Positions 17,852 through 24,462 of a stretch of 64,000 nucleotides of DNA are shown here, piece after piece. The position numbers and the translations under genes are program-made. Numbering within the stretch: the stretch's first letter is position 1; each line of letters begins with the position of its first letter. Source of the DNA: Massilia putida (GTDB lineage: Bacteria; Pseudomonadota; Gammaproteobacteria; Burkholderiales; Burkholderiaceae_D); contig NZ_CP019038.1 in assembly GCF_001941825.1 (NCBI RefSeq), positions 6,510,001 through 6,574,000 on the forward strand, read 5' to 3'. The notes beneath the pieces were generated by a model. It saw only the letters and a list, made by a program, of their open reading frames with translations, was not told the origin of the DNA and did no database searches.

Positions 17852-19959
17852 TTTTCCTCGACGATGACGAGATCCCACGGCGCCAGCGTGACGGTCTCGT
17901 CGCGCTTCACGGCCCGCGACGTCAGCAGGTCCGTCCCCGCCTTGTGGCGGTACGTGAAGCTCGCGGGCGCGCCCGAATAATTGAAGTAGTAGCGGATCGT
18001 CTTGCCGAACCGGTTCACGCCCGTGCGCGCCTGGATGTGCGGCGGCAGTTGCTGGTCCGGCCCGATCAGGCCCCGTTCCTGCAGCACCGATCGCAGCACG
18101 GCCTTCTGCAGCTTGTCCGACAAATACGTGCCTTCGTAGACGGCCTTGCCCGTGCCGTACTGGTTGGCCGTGATGGCGGGCCAGCGGCCGAAGAACGGGT
18201 GGTCGTACCAGGCGAGGGCCTTCGCGGTGTCGAGCTGGAGGAACTCGGCCCAGTGGCGCACCTTGTTGTCGTCGCCGGCCTGGAACGGATCGCCCTTCAG
18301 CGCCAGGGGCTGCGCGAGGTTCGAGAATTCCTGGTAGTGGAAGCCGAGAACCTGGCGCAGCGGGCCCGGCGCCGTCGTCCAGCGCACGGCCGCGTTCTCG
18401 TTCGCGAAGCCGCTCTTGAAGCCCATCACGACATGGCCGCCCTTGCGCACGAAGTCCGAGATGCGCTGCAGCAGCGCGTCGTCCGCGATGTACAGCGAGG
18501 GCACGACCAGCACCTTGTACGCGGACAGGTCCTGCGTGTCCGGGAACACGAAGTCGGTGCCGACGTTCAGGTCGTACAGCGCGCGGTGGATCTGGCGCAC
18601 CTGCGAGCCGTAGTCGGCCTGGCTAGCCCCGCCGCCCCATTGCGACTGCTTCGCGAACGGCATGTCGTTGATGGCGTTCAGCGAATCGCGGCTCCACAGG
18701 ATCGCCACGTCGTTCTGGATGCGCAGGTCGACGAGGCGTTGGCCGATCTTCTGGAGTTCGCGGCCCGTGCGGCTCATCTCGGCGTACGCGCGGTTCGGCT
18801 CCAGGTCGTGTCCGAGGACGCCTTTCCAGTACGTCTCCTGGTTCGCGTGGATCGACGCCCAGTGCCAGTACTCGACCATGTTGGCGCCGTTGGACAGATG
18901 CGTGTAGACGTCCTCGCGGAACTGGCCGTCGTACGGCGGGTATTGGAACGACGAGCTCCAGTCGGTCGTCTGCGCATTCGTCTCCGTGACGAGGAAGTTG
19001 CCGCGCTTGAGCGAGCGCGTGAAGTCGGCGTCCAGCTTCTGGGCGGCACCGTTGTACTGGTCCTGCGTGCCCCAGTGGTAGATGTTCACGCCCGGGACGT
19101 CGAGCGCGCGCGCGACGGCTTCCTCGTTCACGTCCGCGTGCAGCGAGCCGGCGAAATCGTGCGTGACGAACTGGCGCGGCCCCGCGCACTCGCGGATGAG
19201 TTGCGCCTGCCAATGCAGGAAATCCGTGACGCGCATCTGGCTCCAGCGCGACCATTCGAGCTTGTAGCCCGTGCTCTGCGCGCCGTCCGGACGGGGCAGG
19301 TCCGTCCACGAATGCAGGTCCTGGCCCCAGTAGTTCAGGAACCACGTCTTGCTGAGATTCTCCGGCGTGCCGAATTTCTTTTCCAGGTAGTGCTGGAAGC
19401 GGATGAACACATCGTCGTTGGCGGCGCCGTAGCTGCCCGTCTCGTTGTCGACTTGCCAGCCGATGACGTTCGGGTTGTCCTTGTAGTGGGCGGCGATGCG
19501 GCGGATCAGGCGCTCCGCGTAGAAGCGGTACACGGGCGAATCCGTGTTCATGTTCTGGCGCATGCCGTACGTGTTTTTCGCGCCATTGAATTTCGTGGCC
19601 AGGATTTCCGGATGCTGGTGCGCCATCCACGCGGGAATCGAATACGTGGGCGTGCCCATGATGACCTTGATGCCGGCCTTGCCCATCGCGTCGACCACGC
19701 GGTCCATCCACGCGGTGTCGAAGCGGCCGTCCTCCGGCTCCCACAGGCTCCACGTCGATTCGCCCAGGCGCACGACGTTGAAGCCGGCCGCCTTGATCAT
19801 CCGGACGTCCTTGTCCAGCCGTTCGTAGGGCATGTATTCGTGATAGTACGCGGCGCCGTACAGGACGGTCGGGAAGTCGGGCTGCGCGGCCGCCCCGCGC
19901 GCGCCGGTGCAAGCGAGTGCGCACGCCAGCGCGAGCGGGAGGAGTCTCCGTGTGGACAT
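17848..19959 (-). CDS. Exported GH42 beta-galactosidase (703 aa)
   Basis: Retaining beta-galactosidase with a signal peptide (ends near GAAAQ), unusual in that many GH42 enzymes are cytoplasmic. The acid/base Glu lies in IGWQVDNETG and the candidate nucleophile Glu in LVTETNAQTTDW. A GATase-like trimerisation domain (about 405-610) and a C-terminal beta domain with an FNYSGAPA segment follow. Length fits the family. Transcribed leftward from its own copy of the shared promoter and divergent from the second membrane AraC regulator. Export implies that galactosides are cleaved in the periplasm or outside. Confidence 0.88.
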   Translation of the reverse strand: MSTRRLLPLALACALACTGARGAAAQPDFPTVLYGAAYYHEYMPYERLDKDVRMIKAAGFNVVRLGESTWSLWEPEDGRFDTAWMDRVVDAMGKAGIKVIMGTPTYSIPAWMAHQHPEILATKFNGAKNTYGMRQNMNTDSPVYRFYAERLIRRIAAHYKDNPNVIGWQVDNETGSYGAANDDVFIRFQHYLEKKFGTPENLSKTWFLNYWGQDLHSWTDLPRPDGAQSTGYKLEWSRWSQMRVTDFLHWQAQLIRECAGPRQFVTHDFAGSLHADVNEEAVARALDVPGVNIYHWGTQDQYNGAAQKLDADFTRSLKRGNFLVTETNAQTTDWSSSFQYPPYDGQFREDVYTHLSNGANMVEYWHWASIHANQETYWKGVLGHDLEPNRAYAEMSRTGRELQKIGQRLVDLRIQNDVAILWSRDSLNAINDMPFAKQSQWGGGASQADYGSQVRQIHRALYDLNVGTDFVFPDTQDLSAYKVLVVPSLYIADDALLQRISDFVRKGGHVVMGFKSGFANENAAVRWTTAPGPLRQVLGFHYQEFSNLAQPLALKGDPFQAGDDNKVRHWAEFLQLDTAKALAWYDHPFFGRWPAITANQYGTGKAVYEGTYLSDKLQKAVLRSVLQERGLIGPDQQLPPHIQARTGVNRFGKTIRYYFNYSGAPASFTYRHKAGTDLLTSRAVKRDETVTLAPWDLVIVEEN

Positions 19960-19999
19960 TCATTACCTTTCTTATGGATGCAGGTCTGGACAGTAAGCC

Positions 20000-20056
20000 A
20001 TTCTGCCGTGGCGCGGCAGGGGGACGCAATTATGAAATCCACCGTTCCGGAAACGA
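20000..20056 (-). promoter_or_regulatory. Shared-architecture promoter (copy 6) for GH42
   Basis: On the minus strand the half-site A core TCGT is at 20053-20056 and half-site B GGATTTCATAATTG (core TCAT) at 20032-20035, 21 bp on. The -35 is TTGCGT (20024-20029) and the -10 CAGAAT (20000-20005) with an 18-bp spacer. The ATG at 19959 follows about 35 nt later. Confidence 0.72.
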
Positions 20057-20083
20057 TATGTCGCAGGCGCGGGCGCTGTGCAA

Positions 20084-20142
20084 TTTCGTATCGGGGGCTG
20101 ACGTTTTTCACAATTGCGGCGGCGCGCGGCGGCTCTCACAAT
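20084..20142 (+). promoter_or_regulatory. Shared-architecture promoter (copy 7) for membrane AraC regulator 2
   Basis: Half-site A is ATTTCGTA (core TCGT 20086-20089). Half-site B is GTTTTTCACAATTG (core TCAC 20108-20111), 22 bp on. The -35 TTGCGG (20114-20119) and -10 CACAAT (20137-20142) have a 17-bp spacer. As with copy 3, the promoter belongs to a regulator gene, consistent with autoregulation. Confidence 0.72.
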
Positions 20143-20298
20143 GGCGGGGTAGTCTCCTACCGCCTGGCATGGTAGGTTTTGTGGGGCGGCCTCGTGCCGC
20201 CCCCTTTTTTTCGCCATTGTATTGACCGGGCTGCTATGATCGGTGCGCACGCGCCCGGGGAAGGCGGTGCGTGGAGACCAACAACCGGTTGTATGACA

Positions 20299-21501
20299 AT
20301 GCAAGAGTTTTACAAGAAGTCGCTGCTGCTTCTGATCGCGCTGCTGCTCGCCGATGCGCTGCTCGCGGTCCTGTTCGTCCACCTGAGCCAGCCGGCTTAT
20401 TCGCTGTCACCGGCGGCCAGGGACGGCATCCACTGGGAACGTGTGCCCACGTCGGACGACGTGATGGGCGGCACGTCGACGGTGAGGCTGCACGATGCCG
20501 CAGCGGGTGCGATGGTGTTCGATTACACGCTCACGAAAGTGGCCAAATACCCGTTCGCCGGCGCGCGCTTCGTGGCCAAGGATGCGAAGGGGGAACTGGC
20601 CCCGCTCGACCTGCGGAAATACGACACCATCACGTTCGTCGCGCGCTGCACGCCCGCCGATCCCATGTTGCTGGGTGTGACGACCTTCGACGACAAGGTG
20701 TCGGTCCCCGGCCAGCTCGTCACTTACCGATCGCCCGGCACTTTCTTCTCTTGCAACGAGCAGGGCGTGCACGTGTCCCTCGACATGCGGCGCCTGACCG
20801 TTCCCGACTGGTGGCTGTCGATGATGAAGCTGCCGCTGACGTCCCAGGATTACGAGCTGGACAAAGTGGTGCAGATTTCTTTCGGATCGAGTTCGCAAAC
20901 GCCGTTCGATGTCGATTCGCATGTGGAAATCAGCAATCTCGAATTGCGCGGACATGATTATCGATATATCGTCGCGCTCGCGCTTATTCTGGTATCCGGG
21001 TGGATTCTATTCGGCCTATGGTTTTTCCGCACCCACACGCGGACATTGGCCGCCAGCCTGAATGGCAGGCTGAAGACGGATTTGCCGCTCGTCGCTTATC
21101 GCCAATTAACCGTGCAACCTCATCGGGACGAGGAACAGGCATCGGTCCTGAAATTCCTCGCGACGAATTACACGAATCCCGAACTGGATCTGGAAAGCGT
21201 GGTGGCCGGTACCGGTGCGAACCGGAACAAGGTGAATGACGTGCTGAAAACGGAACTCGGCATGACATTCACCGGTTATGTGAATAAATTAAGGCTGACC
21301 GAAGCGGCGCGCCTGCTGACGGAAAAGAGCACCGCCACCGTGGCCGAAATCGCGTATTCGGTCGGCTACGCCAACGTCTCGTATTTCAATCGGCTGTTCA
21401 AGGAAGAGTACGGCTGCACGCCGAAGGCGTTCCGGACGCTCGCGCTCCAGCACCCGCCCGCGTCCGCCGACCCGCCGCCAAAAATGGTGGGAAACGGCTG
21501 A
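20299..21501 (+). CDS. Membrane-embedded AraC-family regulator 2 with CIA30-like sensor (400 aa)
   Basis: Paralogue of the protein at 6944 with the same length and layout: TM1 about 8-27, a CIA30-like extracytoplasmic domain about 40-220, TM2 about 225-246 and an AraC HTH domain 285-383. The sensor keeps WERVPTSDDVMGG (about 46-58), the signature of the CIA30 (PF08547) galactose-binding-like jelly roll. The HTH is nearly identical to its paralogue (AEIAYSVGYANVSYFNRLFKEEYGCTPKAFR), so both probably read the same DNA. ATG 20299 is chosen because it aligns with MQEFYKK; ATG 20293 two codons upstream is an alternative. Neighbours: GH42 (divergent) and a XylR-like regulator downstream. Confidence 0.85.
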   Translation: MQEFYKKSLLLLIALLLADALLAVLFVHLSQPAYSLSPAARDGIHWERVPTSDDVMGGTSTVRLHDAAAGAMVFDYTLTKVAKYPFAGARFVAKDAKGELAPLDLRKYDTITFVARCTPADPMLLGVTTFDDKVSVPGQLVTYRSPGTFFSCNEQGVHVSLDMRRLTVPDWWLSMMKLPLTSQDYELDKVVQISFGSSSQTPFDVDSHVEISNLELRGHDYRYIVALALILVSGWILFGLWFFRTHTRTLAASLNGRLKTDLPLVAYRQLTVQPHRDEEQASVLKFLATNYTNPELDLESVVAGTGANRNKVNDVLKTELGMTFTGYVNKLRLTEAARLLTEKSTATVAEIAYSVGYANVSYFNRLFKEEYGCTPKAFRTLALQHPPASADPPPKMVGNG

Positions 21502-21876
21502 TCCGGCCTTGCACTCCCTGCAAAACAGATCGTAATTTCTGCACGGTGATAGAAATCCGCGTGCTGACGTTATAGGCGCCCCGGGGTGGGCTCCTATCCT
21601 TGACGTGAAGGGGGCCGCCGCCGGCACCCGGTCACGCTACGAGGAACCATCCCATGACTGCGCATTTCCGATGCCCATCCTATTCCAGTCGCGTGCTCGC
21701 AATGAGCGCACCATACCGGCTGCCTGAAAAATCCTTTGTCGTTGCCATTCGGCGAACGCGCCTCCGGATTCCGGATTGATTCCGCTTTTTTTTCTCCTCG
21801 ACCGCTGTTTACTAAGCATGCCGCGCCGGGCCGGAAAGCCCGGAAACAAAACAAAAAAGATTCACAGGAGACGACA
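21502..21876. other. 375-bp gene-free stretch before XylR-like regulator
   Basis: No shared promoter copy, LacI box or convincing coding frame. A T-run (about 21785-21793) after an AT-rich stretch may be a weak end signal for the upstream gene. Base composition is visibly less GC-rich than the genes on either side, as in many leader regions. The promoter of the downstream gene should lie here but I cannot place it. Confidence 0.4.
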
Positions 21877-21906
21877 ATGATTCAGAAAGCGATGGGCGCG
21901 CGATGA
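21877..21906 (+). CDS. Nine-codon leader ORF overlapping the XylR-like start
   Basis: ATG 21877 is preceded by a good Shine-Dalgarno (CAGGAGACGACA) and encodes MIQKAMGAR, stopping with TGA 21904-21906. That stop overlaps the ATG (21903-21905) of the regulator, which has no comparable ribosome-binding site of its own. The arrangement suggests translational coupling: ribosomes ending the leader would restart on the regulator. The alternative is that it is chance. Confidence 0.45.
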   Translation: MIQKAMGAR

Positions 21907-23105
21907 AGACGACAAAAGCCTACCGTATCGCACTGCTTTTCAACGGCAACAAGACATTCGATCGCGAAGTGATCGCCGGTATTGCCGCTCACCTGGGCGG
22001 CACCCGCGTCGCTTGGGATTTATTTCTGGAAGAGGATTTCCGTCTGCGCCTGACCGGAATCGACCGCTGGCAGGGCGACGGCGTCATCGCCGATTTCGAC
22101 GACCCGGCCGTGGCCAAGGCCCTGGCCGATTGCCCGGTGCCCGTCGTGGCCGTGGGCGGGTCGTATGCGGACGAATCCGGGTATCCGTCCGGCGTGCCGT
22201 ATGTCGCGACCGACAACTTCAAACTCGTCAAGCTGGCCCGCGACCACCTGATCGACGTCGGCCTGCAGCGCTTCGCCATGTTCAGCCTCCCCGAGGCGCA
22301 GGAATGCCGCTGGGCCATCGAGCGCGAACGTGCGTTCCGCTGCTTGACGTCGGAGGACCGGATGGAAGCGGAAATCTTCCGCGGCTGCGCCACGAACGCG
22401 GCGTCGTGGGACAGCGCGGTGCAGGGGCAGATCGACTGGCTGCGCAGCCTGCCCAAGCCGGTGGGCGTCATCGCCGTCACGGACGCGCGCGCGCGCCAGC
22501 TGCTGCAGGCCTGCGCCATCGCCGGCATCTCGGTACCGGAACAGGTGGCGCTGATCGGCATCGACAACGACCCGCTCGTGCGCATGCTGACGCGGATCCC
22601 GCTCAGCTCCGTGATCCAGGGCGCGCACGAAATGGGGCGGACGGCGGCGCATCTGCTGGAGCAGATGCTGCACGGCGTAAGGCTGACGAACACGCGCATC
22701 CTCGTGCCGCCCGCGGGCATCAACGTGCTCGCGTCGAGCCTCTACCAGGACGTCAAGCATCCGCATGTGATGCGGGCCTGCCACTACATCCGCCAGTACG
22801 CGTGCCAAGGCATCAAGACGCACCAGGTGGCCGAATACGTGGGCGTGTCGCGCTCGTCGCTCGAAGTGTACTTCCGCCAGGAGCTGGGTTGCAGCGTGCA
22901 CGACATGATCCTGCGGTCCAAGCTGGATGCCGCCAAGGCCGGCCTGGAAAGCGGCGAGCGCAGTATCGCGGACGTGGCGCTGGGCTGCGGCTTCACGTCC
23001 ACCCAGTACATGCACCTCGTGTTCAAGCGCGAACTCGGTTGCACGCCGCGCGCGTGGCGCGACCGGGCACTGGGCGAGCGCACCGGCATGACCGCGGCGG
23101 CGTAA
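21903..23105 (+). CDS. XylR-like regulator: periplasmic-binding-protein-like sensor plus AraC HTH (400 aa)
   Basis: Cytoplasmic one-component regulator of the XylR type. Residues 7-270 form a LacI-like sugar-sensing domain (YRIALLFNGNKTFDREVIAGI, ALIGIDNDPLVRML, GINVLASS), and about 290-390 an AraC HTH (IADVALGCGFTSTQYMHLVFKRELGCTPRAWR). E. coli XylR senses xylose with this architecture; here the neighbours are a GH42, a CIA30-AraC regulator and an aldose epimerase, so the ligand may be another aldose. Start 21903 overlaps the stop of a nine-codon leader. No membrane segment, unlike the other two AraC proteins. Confidence 0.85.
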   Translation: MKTTKAYRIALLFNGNKTFDREVIAGIAAHLGGTRVAWDLFLEEDFRLRLTGIDRWQGDGVIADFDDPAVAKALADCPVPVVAVGGSYADESGYPSGVPYVATDNFKLVKLARDHLIDVGLQRFAMFSLPEAQECRWAIERERAFRCLTSEDRMEAEIFRGCATNAASWDSAVQGQIDWLRSLPKPVGVIAVTDARARQLLQACAIAGISVPEQVALIGIDNDPLVRMLTRIPLSSVIQGAHEMGRTAAHLLEQMLHGVRLTNTRILVPPAGINVLASSLYQDVKHPHVMRACHYIRQYACQGIKTHQVAEYVGVSRSSLEVYFRQELGCSVHDMILRSKLDAAKAGLESGERSIADVALGCGFTSTQYMHLVFKRELGCTPRAWRDRALGERTGMTAAA

Positions 23106-23131
23106 CGCGAAGGCAGGCGCGGGGCGTCGGC

Positions 23132-23192
23132 GAAATCGTTCGCCCCGTTGGTGATTTTCGTAATTGAAAGGCCATGCACGGGCCGGGAGAAT
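23132..23192 (+). promoter_or_regulatory. Shared-architecture promoter (copy 8) for aldose epimerase
   Basis: Half-site A is AAATCGTT (core TCGT 23136-23139). Half-site B is GATTTTCGTAATTG (core TCGT 23158-23161), 22 bp on. The -35 TTGAAA (23164-23169) and -10 GAGAAT (23187-23192) are 17 bp apart. Half-site B and its flank are identical to copy 3 over GATTTTCGTAATTG. The epimerase start at 23226 lies 34 bp beyond the -10. Confidence 0.72.
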
Positions 23193-23225
23193 GGCTTTCT
23201 ATCGACATCAGGAAGCCAGACCGCA

Positions 23226-24083
23226 ATGACGATCCATCTGATTCAGAGCGCCCCGGCCGCATCGGCCGGCGAGCGTTCGTTCGCGCTCGAGAATGCGGCC
23301 GGTATGACCGTGACGATCAGCGAGCGGGGCGCCCAACTGCGCGCCTGGCACGCGCCGGACCGCTACGGCCGCATGGCCGACGTGCTGAGACCCGGGCTGT
23401 CCGCGCCGCCCATCGGCCGCGCCGCCCGCTGGGAAGGGCGGCAGGCCGACGGCGTGGTCTCGCTGGCGCTGACCGCGGGCGGCAACGGCGCCGGCAGGCT
23501 GGTCCACTACCGGCTCGACGACGAGGGCGGCCTGACGATCGAGTACCAGTCCGTGGCCGGCGTGCCGGTCCCGCTCGCGGCGCTGGCTTACCCGTCCTTC
23601 AACCTGTCCGGCGGCGCGGGCGAGGTCGGCGACCACATGGTGCAGATCGACGCCGACTATTTCGAGGAAGCGGGCCCCGGCGGCGTGCCGGGCGGCGTGG
23701 CCGCGGTGGGCGGGACGGCGTTCGACTTCCGCCATCCGGCCGCCATCGGCCCGCGCCTGCGCTGGACCGACAGCCAGCTCCACCTGGCCGGCGGCTTCGA
23801 TCACTGTTTTTGCGTGCGCAACCACTTCGCCGGCGGGCAGGGCGCCCTGCGCGAAGTGGCCCGCGTGTTCGACCCGGCCTCCGGGCGCCGGCTGCAGGTG
23901 CACACGACCGAGGCCGCGGTCAGGTTCAGCAGCGGCCCGGGGACGCTCGCGCGCATGGACGCCTTTTGCGTCGAAGCCCTTGCCAGACCCGGCCTGATGA
24001 GCGCCGCCTGGCCGCGGGTGATGCTCGTGCCGGGGCAGGTCTATCGCCAGACGACGGTGTACCGCTTGTCGTTGCAGGCGTGA
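23226..24083 (+). CDS. Aldose 1-epimerase (galactose mutarotase)-family protein (285 aa)
   Basis: Interconverts alpha and beta anomers of free aldoses, typically galactose, feeding sugar released by the glycosidases into catabolism. Features are SERGAQLRAW near the N-terminus, YPSFNLSGG (family YFNLSG), an FDHCF segment matching the D-H region, and a late CVEAL with the conserved Glu. No signal peptide, so cytoplasmic. Start 23226 is chosen over the in-frame 23148 because the latter lies inside the promoter. Some expected mutarotase His residues are not obvious, so substrate and activity are less certain than the fold. Confidence 0.78.
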   Translation: MTIHLIQSAPAASAGERSFALENAAGMTVTISERGAQLRAWHAPDRYGRMADVLRPGLSAPPIGRAARWEGRQADGVVSLALTAGGNGAGRLVHYRLDDEGGLTIEYQSVAGVPVPLAALAYPSFNLSGGAGEVGDHMVQIDADYFEEAGPGGVPGGVAAVGGTAFDFRHPAAIGPRLRWTDSQLHLAGGFDHCFCVRNHFAGGQGALREVARVFDPASGRRLQVHTTEAAVRFSSGPGTLARMDAFCVEALARPGLMSAAWPRVMLVPGQVYRQTTVYRLSLQA

Positions 24084-24182
24084 TGATGCGCCTGGTTCAC
24101 CCTCATGCAAGGCAGCGTGATCGCGGCGCGAAGCCGCCGCGCTTGTCCTTCATGTGCGCGATCTCGTCACCCATAAAGGATT

Positions 24183-24196
24183 GGATATCGATAACA
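24183..24196. promoter_or_regulatory. LacI-type operator box 1 (distal)
   Basis: GGATATCGATAACA matches 12 of 14 positions of TGTTATCGATAACA. The core GATATCGATAACAA is the exact reverse complement of the sequence in the proximal box at 24364. Centre-to-centre distance to the proximal box is 181 bp. Confidence 0.55.
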
Positions 24197-24253
24197 AGGG
24201 GAGCGTGGACGGCGCCGGGGCGCCCCGGCCGTTGCCGCGCGTTCCTGCGGCCG

Positions 24254-24267
24254 CGTTAGCGATAACG
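24254..24267. promoter_or_regulatory. LacI-type operator box 2 (middle)
   Basis: CGTTAGCGATAACG matches 11 of 14 positions and is close to a perfect palindrome itself (CGTTA-GCGA-TAACG). It lies 71 bp from box 1 and 110 bp from box 3, centre to centre. Confidence 0.5.
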
Positions 24268-24363
24268 CCAGTCTCCACCGGGACTTACCGGCATCTCCGG
24301 TAAAAATCATAACGTTGATTGGTTGCTTTCATTACTCGGCCAACTCCTATAATCCACTCGCAT

Positions 24364-24377
24364 TGTTATCGATATCT
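24364..24377. promoter_or_regulatory. LacI-type operator box 3 (proximal, over start site)
   Basis: TGTTATCGATATCT lies directly downstream of TATAAT (24348-24353), covering about +4 to +18. The first ten bases are the full left half and centre of the consensus. Best candidate for direct repression of the receptor at 24463. Confidence 0.6.
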
Positions 24378-24462
24378 ACAACGGCATCCGGCTTCAGGCA
24401 TGCCTTAAAACCAGCGAAACAATAAGACAACAAGTCCATTCGGATTTTTGGAGGAGGAGAAG

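Larger units (their letters stand above)
19960..20298. other. Divergent regulatory region between GH42 and membrane AraC regulator 2
   Basis: A 339-bp gene-free stretch with two back-to-back shared promoters: leftward 20000-20056 and rightward 20084-20142. Their upstream half-sites (20053-20056 and 20086-20089) are 30 bp apart. The layout mirrors 6606-6943, supporting duplication of an activator-plus-target module. The 150 bp from the rightward promoter to the start codon contain no other recognised signal. Confidence 0.6.
24084..24462. other. 379-bp regulatory region upstream of third TonB receptor
   Basis: Gene-free stretch between the epimerase and the receptor. It carries three TGTTATCGATAACA-like boxes (24183-24196, 24254-24267, 24364-24377) and a TATAAT at 24348-24353 with a poor -35 TTGCTT (24323-24328, 19-bp spacer). 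The last box covers the expected transcription start, a repressing position; the others could support DNA looping. Confidence 0.65.

Noticed and set aside
21594-21854. 86-codon minus-strand frame in the gap before the XylR-like gene
   Set aside because: No ribosome site, no recognisable domain and low-complexity composition.
24323-24353. Ninth copy of the AraC-type promoter upstream of the third receptor
   Set aside because: TTGCTT and TATAAT are present but no TTTCRT direct repeat precedes them; LacI-type boxes occur instead.
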